Source: Acetobacter vaccinii
Lineage (GTDB): Bacteria; Pseudomonadota; Alphaproteobacteria; Acetobacterales; Acetobacteraceae
Direction: 5' to 3'
Assembly (NCBI RefSeq): GCF_008365315.1
Contig: NZ_CP043508.1
Coordinates: 38,625-102,624 of the forward strand
Length of the DNA: 64,000 nt
Program-made: the position numbers and the translations under genes
Notes under the pieces: generated by a model
Seen by the model: the letters and a program-made list of their open reading frames with translations, nothing else
The model's database searches: none
What the model was told of the DNA's origin: nothing
Shown: positions 57,565-64,000 of the stretch, in pieces
Layout of the letters: each line of letters begins with the position of its first letter
How positions within the stretch are numbered: the first letter of the stretch is position 1

Positions 57565-59763
57565 ATGAAATTTGGGGCTTCACTTGGCATAAGAACACGC
57601 CTGTTTCTGGCTATCGGCGTCATGTGCCTGTTTTCCACCTCGGTGGTCATGCTGATTGGCGTAAAGGAAATGTCCTCTTCCGAACTGGAGGGGTCGCGCC
57701 AGCTTTTTGTTGAAACCCTTGCCTCCAACGCGGATACGATCGCCCAATCCATTGGCGGTGTTACTCAGGAAACCAGCATGCTGGCAGCCTCGGTTTCCGG
57801 GCTGATCGCTACCCACACGATTGATCGTGATGCTCTGGGCGAGATGGTTGCCCACGCCATTGAAATGAAGCGCACCAATGTAGTGGGGCATGCCCTCGCG
57901 TTCGAACCCAATGCACTGGACGGACGCGACGCCAATTATACTGCACATAAATACGCCGATTCCACAGGCCGTTTCGTACCCTATTTCTTTTTCAAACCCG
58001 ATGGCACGACCGGCATGAACAAGCTGATCATGACGCCCGAAGCCGGAACAGGCTCCTGGTACGATCAGCCCCTGCATGACAACAAGACCGTTGTAACCGC
58101 ACCGTATATTTACCCGGTCAACGGCAAGGATGTGCTGATGACCACCATCAGCGTACCCGTGCGCCGGGCAGGCAAGGCGATTGGTATGGTCACGACAGAC
58201 CTGCAATTGACCTCGCTCAATTCGGCTATCGCCAGCCTGAAACCGCTTGGCACAGGCACGGTCGGGCTGATCGGCACGGGCAATATCTGGGTGGCCAACA
58301 GCAATGCCGCCCTCGTGGGCAAGCCGGTGGATGCCGAAACAGCGGCTTTCATCGCAGGCAAGGACAGCAGCGGACGCTTTATTAACGGTGCTGATGGTGC
58401 GGCATGGTTCGAGGCGGCCCGCTTCATTTCCATTCCTGACACGGATGCAAAATGGGTTGTAACCGGCATGGTGCCGCGCGCAACGCTGGTGCAGAAGGCA
58501 GGCGTAACCCGCAACCGCATGCTGCTGGGGGCTATCCTGTCCTTCGCTCTCACCATGGCGTGCATCTGGTTTCAGGCCCATAGCCTGAGCAAGCCTATCC
58601 GCCAGATGACGCGCCGCATGCGCGGGCTGGCTGATGGGGATATCCAGTCTCCCGTGACCGGTCTGGATCGTGGCGATGAAATCGGAGACATGGCAAAAGC
58701 CGTCGAAGTCTTCCGCGATAACGCACAGGAGCGCCTGCGCCTTGAAGCGGATATCAAGGCCTCGCAGGCTCAACAGGAACAGGAACGCCTTTCCCGCGAA
58801 CGCAAAGCGGCCAAAGACGCGGCAGACATCAAGTTTGCCGTGGACAGCCTGGCCTCCGCTCTGGCGCGACTGGCTGATGGCGATGTGTCCTACCAGATAC
58901 ACGATACATTCGTGAGCGGTCTGGATGACGTCCGTAATGACTTCAACAACTCCACGGAGCAGCTACAGGCCACCCTACGCGAAGTCGCCAGAAACGCCCG
59001 CAGCATTGCTGTGGGGAGTGATGAAATCAAGGCGGCGGTGGACGATCTGGCACGCCGGACTGAGCAGCAGGCGGCCAATACGGAAGAAACCGCCGCAGCG
59101 CTGGAACAGATCACGACAACGGTCAAAAACTCGACCAGTCGTGCGCTAGAAGCCGGGGAGCGCATTCATCTGGCGCAATCCAGCGCTGAAAAATCCCGCC
59201 AGAACATGATCCGCACCGTGGATGCCATGCGCGAGATTGAGAAATCCTCAACGGAAATCTCGAACATCATCACGGTTATCAACGAAATCGCGTTCCAGAC
59301 CAACATTCTTGCACTCAATGCCGGGATCGAGGCCGCGCGTGCGGGTAATGCAGGACTGGGCTTTGCGGTGGTGGCGCAGGAAGTGCGCGATTTGGCGCAG
59401 CGTTCGGCCGATGCTGCCAAGGGCATTCGCACGATCATCAGCACCTCCATCCAGCAGATTGGCAACGGGGTGCAGCTTGTGAACAGTTCCAATCAGGAAC
59501 TGGACAGCATTGTTGCCGATGTGCAGGAAATCAACCAGCACATGAGCTCCATTGTTCAGGCATCGGAAGAACAGTCCACCAGCCTGCAACAGATCAACAT
59601 CGCCATGGGGCAGGTTGATCAGGACACCCAGAAAAACGTGGCCATGGCGGAAGAAATTACCGCCACCACCCACACACTGGCCTCTGGTGGCGCGGCACTC
59701 ATCCGCATGCTGGAGCGTTTCAGGCTCGAAAACGAGGCCAGCGCACGCCGCGCCCTGCGCTAA
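57565..59763 (+). CDS. Methyl-accepting chemotaxis protein
   Basis: 732 aa from the ATG at 57565. TM1 (about 8-30), periplasmic double-Cache sensor (about 40-300: '[18 protein letters not shown]', 'WYDQPLH', '[23 protein letters not shown]'), TM2 (about 308-328), HAMP ('[18 protein letters not shown]', about 330-385), a second HAMP-like unit (about 425-475), and the signalling domain with the hairpin tip '[42 protein letters not shown]'. No CheW or CheR tether motif. Dispensable-looking gene, isolated between insertion sequences. Confidence 0.93.
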   Translation: MKFGASLGIRTRLFLAIGVMCLFSTSVVMLIGVKEMSSSELEGSRQLFVETLASNADTIAQSIGGVTQETSMLAASVSGLIATHTIDRDALGEMVAHAIEMKRTNVVGHALAFEPNALDGRDANYTAHKYADSTGRFVPYFFFKPDGTTGMNKLIMTPEAGTGSWYDQPLHDNKTVVTAPYIYPVNGKDVLMTTISVPVRRAGKAIGMVTTDLQLTSLNSAIASLKPLGTGTVGLIGTGNIWVANSNAALVGKPVDAETAAFIAGKDSSGRFINGADGAAWFEAARFISIPDTDAKWVVTGMVPRATLVQKAGVTRNRMLLGAILSFALTMACIWFQAHSLSKPIRQMTRRMRGLADGDIQSPVTGLDRGDEIGDMAKAVEVFRDNAQERLRLEADIKASQAQQEQERLSRERKAAKDAADIKFAVDSLASALARLADGDVSYQIHDTFVSGLDDVRNDFNNSTEQLQATLREVARNARSIAVGSDEIKAAVDDLARRTEQQAANTEETAAALEQITTTVKNSTSRALEAGERIHLAQSSAEKSRQNMIRTVDAMREIEKSSTEISNIITVINEIAFQTNILALNAGIEAARAGNAGLGFAVVAQEVRDLAQRSADAAKGIRTIISTSIQQIGNGVQLVNSSNQELDSIVADVQEINQHMSSIVQASEEQSTSLQQINIAMGQVDQDTQKNVAMAEEITATTHTLASGGAALIRMLERFRLENEASARRALR

Positions 59764-59774
59764 ACGGCCTTCTG

Positions 59775-59807
59775 CCCCACTGGCCTGCTCCGTAACGGCC
59801 AGTGGGG
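59775..59807 (+). terminator. Terminator of the chemotaxis receptor gene
   Basis: CCCCACTGGCC / GGCCAGTGGGG, 11-bp perfect arms, 11-nt loop, 11 bp after the stop; followed by TGCCATTATA rather than a T-run. Confidence 0.7.
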
Positions 59808-59932
59808 TGCCATTATAGCGCGACGGGGACACGCAGCCCCAAAGGAGAGCTTTCGCCCATGTCGGAGCAACAGTCTTCTCCCTGAGCCTCTGCCAGACAG
59901 CCCTACCGGCACAAAACCGATACAAGTCCAGC

Positions 59933-60569
59933 TGGAGGGATCGAAGAACCCTTGATTGATACGCTTGGCTGGTGATTTCAGGTTTTTGGCGATTTGATTG
60001 ACTACTTTTAGGTTCGTTTTCGATCTGCGTTTTGAGCAGATCGAGTGCTGCCCCCCGCTGGATTGCTATGCATTCGCGCTGATCCGCTCCAGGAAGAGGA
60101 GGCGACGCATATTATAGACGATATTGGCCAACCCGATCCTCATGGTGGCCCGCGTTATGCAGACGGTTCGGACGAACAGCCCGGTCTGTGATTTCTGATC
60201 AGCAAAGACATGCTCGACACGCGACCGGATAACGGACTTTCCGGCGTTGGATTTCTGGATATGCCGGGGCATAGGCATTGAGATGCGGCTTTTTCCTATG
60301 AACCTTCGAGACAAAGCCCTGCTTTTCCATGAAATCTTCATTGGCTTTGGAGCGATACGCCGTGTCAGTCCAGACACTTGAGGCCGTATTGGTTTTATCC
60401 AGCAGCCCCTCTCTCAATCGCGCACCATCACTGGCAGCGGCGTCCGTCGTCTTCCATTTCCGGATGAACCGGAACTTCCGGTCGATGGAGACATGGGACT
60501 TGTAGCCAAAGAATGGGATAGCCAGATCGCTGGATGGCATGGTTCCATCGTCCTGCCGCTTCGCCTTCG
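59933..60569 (-). mobile_element. Truncated, frameshifted IS5-family element
   Basis: Transposase pieces in two frames: 'AKRQDDGTMPSSDLAIPFFG' and 'YKSHVSIDRKFRFIRKWKTTDAAASDGARLREGLLDKTNTASS' (60280-60565), then after a 1-nt shift near 60280, 'MPRHIQKSNAGKSVIRSRVEHVFADQKSQTGLFVRTV' (60066-60285). The N-terminal half is lost at the IS3 insertion point (60570). TGGAGGGATCGAAGAACCCT at 59933-59952 may mark the element end. Confidence 0.85.
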
Positions 60570-60609
60570 TGAATTGCCCCGGGTTTTGTGGAGACGTTTT
60601 TTATCTGAT

Positions 60610-61500
60610 TTAAGCGGCTAACGCATGTGATTTCTGTTGTGCGTAAAAGCGTGCCTCAGCTTCTGCTGGCGGAATGTTTCCAATGGAGGACAGGAGCCGC
60701 CGATTATTGAACCAGTCGACCCATTTAAGTGTTGCCAGCTCAACAGCGTCCCTGTTTTTCCATGGCCCTTGCCGATAGATCAGTTCGGTTTTGTAAAGTC
60801 CGTTAATGGTCTCCGCCAGGGCGTTATCATAGGAATCCCCAACACTGCCGACAGAAGCAACAAGGCCCGCTTCAGCCAGTCTTTGCGTGTAGCGAATGGA
60901 CACATATTGACAGCCGCGGTCGGAATGGTGGGTCACTTTTCCCTCAGGCCGCCTCTGGCACAGAGCCTGTTCAAGAGCATCCAGCACGAAGTCGGTATGG
61001 GCAGTGGACGAGACGCGCCAGCCTACAATCACGCGGGCAAACACATCAATGATGAAGGCCACATAAACAAAGCCCTGCCAGGTGGAAACATACGTGAAAT
61101 CCGAAACCCACAGTCTGTTGGGGGCTGGTGCATGAAACTGTCGCTGTACCAGATCCTGTGGACAGGGCCGCGCCGGATCAGGCCGTGTGGTTCTGACACC
61201 CTTACCACGAATGACGCCTTTCAGTCCCATCCGGCGCATCAGCCGCTCTACCGTGCAGCGGGCGACATCCAGACCTTCACGTCTGAGCTGATGCCAGACC
61301 TTGCGCACTCCGTAGACGCAGAAATTATCATTCCACACTCTACGGATGTCATCGCACAGCTCTTTGTCTTTCTGGCTACGCATACAAGGATTTTTCTGTC
61401 TCGCCCGATAAGCATAATAGGCAGATGGTGCAATCGACAGAACCCTGCAGATTGACCCGACACCATATGTCTGCCGATGCTCCTCAATGAAGCGTGTCAT
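60610..61500 (-). CDS. IS3-family transposase OrfB
   Basis: 296 aa. HTH_21 region ('YGVGSICRVLSIAPSAYYAYR'), then the rve integrase core with D-D-E: 'LWVSDFTYVSTWQGFVYVAFIIDVFAR' (first Asp), 'VTHHSDRGCQY' (second Asp), 'GDSYDNALAETINGLYKTELI' (Glu). It overlaps orfA by an ATGA; production of the OrfAB fusion by frameshifting is usual in this family. Confidence 0.93.
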   Translation of the reverse strand: MTRFIEEHRQTYGVGSICRVLSIAPSAYYAYRARQKNPCMRSQKDKELCDDIRRVWNDNFCVYGVRKVWHQLRREGLDVARCTVERLMRRMGLKGVIRGKGVRTTRPDPARPCPQDLVQRQFHAPAPNRLWVSDFTYVSTWQGFVYVAFIIDVFARVIVGWRVSSTAHTDFVLDALEQALCQRRPEGKVTHHSDRGCQYVSIRYTQRLAEAGLVASVGSVGDSYDNALAETINGLYKTELIYRQGPWKNRDAVELATLKWVDWFNNRRLLSSIGNIPPAEAEARFYAQQKSHALAA

Positions 61501-61820
61501 GGTCTGAAGATGCGGTCGAGCTCCGCTTGGGCAAAATATGCCGATGCCTTGCGCAGGATTTCGTTAGCCTGCCGCAATTCGCGGTTCTCTCGCTCCAGTT
61601 GCCTGATCTTCTCTTGATCTGGCAGGTCACTCACCGCAGGCGCATTGGCCCGCTCATGCATACGGGTCCATTTTGACAGCGTGTCAGGATGAATATCCAG
61701 CTTTGGCGCTATCATCATCACTGCGGACCAGCGTGATGGATGGTTCTTCTCTTCCTCCAGAACCATGCAGGCTGCACGTTCGCGAAATTCAGGCGGAAAA
61801 CGCTTCGATTTGTTGCTCAT
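61497..61820 (-). CDS. IS3-family transposase OrfA
   Basis: 107 aa. 'KRFPPEFRERAACMVLEEEKNHPSRWSAVMMIAPKLDIHPDTLSKWTRM' HTH and a leucine-zipper region 'DQEKIRQLERENRELRQANEILRKASAYFAQAEL' as in all IS3 OrfA proteins. Confidence 0.93.
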   Translation of the reverse strand: MSNKSKRFPPEFRERAACMVLEEEKNHPSRWSAVMMIAPKLDIHPDTLSKWTRMHERANAPAVSDLPDQEKIRQLERENRELRQANEILRKASAYFAQAELDRIFRP

Positions 61821-61874
61821 GAATTTTTCTTACCTCACGGGTCGTTCTGTCTCCACAAAACCCGGGGCAATTCA

Positions 61875-62588
61875 GTGGAGCCTGCCCTGCTGGAGGCCTT
61901 TGAGGGAGACAAGGGCGCCTTCATGGTCTGCGGGCCAACGGGGTCTGGCAAGACCACCCTCATGGGCGGGATCATCCGCAGGCGGCTGGAAGATCCAGCC
62001 TGTCACTGCAACATCGTGGAGGGCTCGGCCCCCACGGAACTGCTCTTTGACCGGGTGCGCAGTGTGAACGCCACGATCATGCAAACCGAAATCCCCCGCA
62101 AGATGGCGAGTTTTGATGCGTTCATCCGTGCGGCCATGCGCCAGGAACCCACCGACATCGTGGTCACGGAAATCCGCGACCCGCAGACCATGGTGGCGGG
62201 TGTGGACGCCGGGAACACCGGGCATCGGCTGATGGCCAGCATGCACACCAATGATCCGGCCGACACGATCCGCCGGGCCAGTGGCCTGTGCCCGGCGGAT
62301 CAGCGCGACAGTCTGACGCTGGGCTTTGTCGAGAACCTGCGCCTGCTGGTCAACCAGCGCCTGCTCCCCTCACGCGACGGAAAGCGGACAGCCATCCGGG
62401 CCTTCCTGCCCATCACGCGCGGCATCCGCAACACGCTGCTCGACAGCCCCCGCGAGCGCTGGCCCGGCCTGATCCGTGAGCTGACGCACACCCATGGCCA
62501 AAGCTTCACCACGGCCATCCACGCAGCCCTCGCCCAGGGGCGCATTACCGAAGAGACCGCAGGCATCGCCCTGCGGGAGGAGGTCTGA
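61875..62588 (+). pseudogene. dotB: DotB/TraJ-like T4SS ATPase, 5' end lost at the IS3
   Basis: 238 codons remain: Walker A 'VCGPTGSGKTTLMGGIIRRR', 'TQIEIP'-type 'MQTEIPRKMASFDAFIRAAMRQEPTDIVVTEIRDPQTM' (Asp box and Walker B), His box 'GHRLMASMHTNDPADTIRRA'. It is the C-terminal RecA-like domain of a VirB11/PilT-superfamily ATPase of the Dot/Icm (IncI TraJ) type. The N-terminal domain (about 120-140 residues) and start codon are missing, replaced by IS3. Confidence 0.9.
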
Positions 62589-62590
62589 GC

Positions 62591-62839
62591 ATGTGGCGGT
62601 TTACTGCTGATCCGGTCCATCTGGTCATTCTCGATTTCAGGGCACTCGCCCCCATGCTGGTCTTCTTCTGCCACATGAACGAGGACACCTTCATCATCGC
62701 CCTGATCGGGGTGGCGTTCTTTGGGGTCCTGGCCTGGATGGGCCTGACCCTGCCTGTCGCCCTGCGGATGGCCCGCGCCTGCCTGTGCGGCCCGATCCGC
62801 CCCCGCCTCCCCCGCTGGAAAAAGAGAGACTACGCATGA
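62591..62839 (+). CDS. icmT: IcmT/TraK-like T4SS membrane protein
   Basis: 82 aa. 'WRFTADPVHLVILDFRALAPMLVFFCHMNEDTFIIALIGVAFFGVLAWMGLTLPVALR' has the IcmT/TraK arrangement (short N-terminus, two TM segments about 20-33 and 35-55, then a basic tail 'GPIRPRLPRWKKRDYA'). It follows dotB by 2 bp, as traJ-traK do in IncI plasmids. Confidence 0.85.
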   Translation: MWRFTADPVHLVILDFRALAPMLVFFCHMNEDTFIIALIGVAFFGVLAWMGLTLPVALRMARACLCGPIRPRLPRWKKRDYA

Positions 62840-63243
62840 GCGGCCGCCTTGATGTGGAAATCCTCGCCGACAGCGTGAGCAGGCTCATCATCGGCCGGGG
62901 GTATCGCTTTGACCATGATAGCCAGGTGTCCGACGCTGCGATGACGCACGAACTCTGTGCGCCTGACAAGCTCCTGCCCGTCCTGGTCCGCATGGCCGAT
63001 CTGATGTGGCGCAGGCAGACAGGAATGGACTGTTTTCGTCTCGATCTGGTGCCTGCCACGACCGCCCTGGTCGGCCATGCGCTCACCCGTGTGGAAGGGG
63101 CCTCCCTCGCCCTGATCATCGCCTGTGTCGATGAAATCCTGCGCCTGGCTGTTGAGGATGATGTGATCACCATCGCGGTTCTGGAAAAGCTGGCCGGGCA
63201 TCTGGCCAGCAGCCCGCACCCACAACGGGCTGAGCCAGACTAG
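62836..63243 (+). CDS. Small transfer-region protein, unknown
   Basis: 135 aa; start overlaps the icmT stop (ATGA). Helical, acidic, without signal or TM: 'LDVEILADSVSRLIIGRGYRFDHDSQVSDAAM', 'VLVRMADLMWRRQTGMDCFRLDLVPATTALVGHALTRVE'. Position suggests a small cytosolic T4SS or chaperone-like component (IcmS/IcmQ size range), but I see no diagnostic motif. Confidence 0.7.
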   Translation: MSGRLDVEILADSVSRLIIGRGYRFDHDSQVSDAAMTHELCAPDKLLPVLVRMADLMWRRQTGMDCFRLDLVPATTALVGHALTRVEGASLALIIACVDEILRLAVEDDVITIAVLEKLAGHLASSPHPQRAEPD

Positions 63244-63269
63244 CGGGATCATCAAGAAAGGATGTTTCC

Positions 63270-63671
63270 GTGCAGATCACCGTATCCGGACTGACCCGCC
63301 CCATCATGATCGACCCGACCGGCGCTGATGGCCTCACCATCCATGTCGTGCCGGTCGGGCAGGTGGCTGACACCCAGCCCCCGCCTCCTGCCCCCGGGGA
63401 GCCACGCCTGCGCACAAAGAGAACGATGCGGCCACGGTTTGTGCTCATCGCAGCCCTCGCAGGGCTGGTGGCCTATGGGGGGTATCACATGCCCTTCTCG
63501 CTCTTCCATCAGGGGGACGACATCACCAGGGTGCTCCCGTCCCCTTCCATGCGCCCGTCGCCGGGCCAGATCCCGAGCCTGCCGTATGGGGCTCCTGGGC
63601 CTGCCAGAATCATCCCGCCTACCGGAGCTGCCCCGAGCGCACCACTGAACCAGCCGTTCGGGCTCGAATAA
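63270..63671 (+). CDS. Single-pass membrane protein of the transfer region
   Basis: 133 aa from a GTG at 63270 (AAAGGA upstream). A cytosolic N-terminus (about 1-50) ends in basic 'RLRTKRTMRPR', then one TM helix 'FVLIAALAGLVAYGGYHMPF' and a Pro-rich periplasmic tail. Topology fits a T4SS periplasmic linker protein. Family not recognised. Confidence 0.7.
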   Translation: MQITVSGLTRPIMIDPTGADGLTIHVVPVGQVADTQPPPPAPGEPRLRTKRTMRPRFVLIAALAGLVAYGGYHMPFSLFHQGDDITRVLPSPSMRPSPGQIPSLPYGAPGPARIIPPTGAAPSAPLNQPFGLE

Positions 63672-64000
63672 TGCCCATCGTGTCGCGGCGGATGGATGGT
63701 CCGCAGGACCATCATGAGCAGCGTGCGGGGATCGCCTATCTCGATACCCGTACGCTGGGGGCCCAGATCCGTGATATCGCCACGGGTCCGGGGTCGGCGT
63801 TTGGCATTCTTGCTCTGGCGGGTCTGACACTGGCGGTCCCCGCCCTGACCGCCTTCACCCTGCCCATCGCCGGGGCTTTCACCGCCTATGTGCTGACCCG
63901 CCCCCTCGTCCTGCCTCTGCGGCTGCCCGCCAATGCCCGCCTGAAGGACAGGAACAACCCTGTCGCCCATCCCAGGCGACAGGGCGTGGAAATCCCCGGC
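63671..64000 (+). CDS. IcmO/DotL-like type IV coupling protein, N-terminal part
   Basis: 110 residues visible; cut by the window edge, overlapping the preceding stop (TAATG). It starts 'MPIVSRRMDGPQDHHEQRAG', has two TM helices (about 42-80: 'GILALAGLTLAVPALTAFTLPIAGAFTAYVLTRPLVL') and then 'LPLRLPANARLKDRNNPVAHPRRQG', typical of the region before the VirD4-type ATPase in Dot/Icm coupling proteins. The ATPase lies outside. Confidence 0.7.
   Translation, partial: MPIVSRRMDGPQDHHEQRAGIAYLDTRTLGAQIRDIATGPGSAFGILALAGLTLAVPALTAFTLPIAGAFTAYVLTRPLVLPLRLPANARLKDRNNPVAHPRRQGVEIPG

Larger units (their letters stand above)
60570..61874 (-). mobile_element. Complete IS3-family element
   Basis: 1305 bp with 26-bp perfect terminal inverted repeats (60570-60595 and 61849-61874; outer bases TGAATTGCCCCGGGTTTTGT). 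It carries orfA and orfB. The two flanks belong to different genes (IS5 transposase on the left, dotB on the right) and no short target duplication is seen, so the copy sits at a recombination junction. Confidence 0.92.

Noticed and set aside
57580..58902. 440-codon minus-strand frame
   Set aside because: Antisense to the chemotaxis receptor, which has full Cache, HAMP and MA domains.
61740..62588. 282-codon frame read as a complete ATPase
   Set aside because: The first 45 codons are IS3 end sequence; dotB similarity begins only after the inverted repeat at 61874.
1..64000. rRNA, tRNA or CRISPR loci
   Set aside because: Looked for conserved rRNA blocks, tRNA T-loops and regular direct repeats on both strands; none seen by eye.

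Overview
The window reads as part of a large, mosaic conjugative plasmid of an alphaproteobacterium, most likely an acetic acid bacterium (Acetobacteraceae: Komagataeibacter, Gluconacetobacter or Acetobacter). The reasons are a repAB partition module with repABC-type parS sites, a GapR-family protein, an IncI/Dot-Icm-like transfer module, IS1182/IS5/IS3 insertion sequences of alphaproteobacterial type, and GC-rich backbone genes that overlap by ATGA or GTGA. The assignment is inference; no rRNA, tRNA or core chromosomal gene is present.

Layout. (1) 1-9702, plasmid backbone: an ardC-like antirestriction gene cut by the window edge, a Phd/VapC toxin-antitoxin pair, and a tightly packed minus-strand operon (8937 down to 1533) of TOPRIM protein, unknown protein, UvrD-type helicase, HD-GYP phosphohydrolase, winged-helix protein, DUF1173 protein, HTH protein, GapR/DUF2312 and a small basic protein. 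A WGR-domain gene follows. (2) 9757-31790, accessory cargo: an IS1182 element, a 151-bp MITE-like element, then many small metabolic or detoxification genes, each next to its own regulator (LysR, AraC, Rrf2, HxlR, TetR), two MFS exporters, CcdAB, a set of decayed dehydrogenase and hydrolase fragments, and a group of small secreted or stress proteins (STN domain, PsiE, Hsp20). A 20-bp direct repeat lies near both ends of the 26.2-31.8 kb part. (3) 31850-39868, backbone again: a minus-strand series from a 655-aa ParB-like protein down to a secreted DNA/RNA endonuclease, with genes separated by strongly structured leaders. (4) 40228-42600, a low-GC TonB-dependent siderophore receptor. (5) 42884-48010, a 1708-aa N6-methylase/SNF2-helicase fusion. 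(6) 48289-52387, the replication and partition core: three parS palindromes, repA, repB, a convergent RepA_C-type initiator, an iteron-bearing origin and a nested palindrome. (7) 52433-54863, an integrase / conserved unknown / ScpA-like operon. (8) 55022-56307, toxin-antitoxin remnants and an intact VapBC. (9) 56351-61874, broken IS3 and IS5 copies around a chemotaxis receptor, and one intact IS3 element. (10) 61875-64000, a transfer module (DotB/TraJ ATPase with its 5' end lost at the IS3, IcmT/TraK, two small proteins, start of an IcmO/DotL-like coupling protein).

How the parts work together. RepA/RepB and parS segregate the plasmid; the convergent initiator and its iterons replicate it; four toxin-antitoxin loci (one decayed) stabilise it; ArdC and the methylase-helicase probably protect it on entry; the Dot/Icm-like genes would transfer it, although the visible dotB copy is truncated. 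The cargo looks like a set of detoxification, efflux and redox-stress cassettes gathered one by one.
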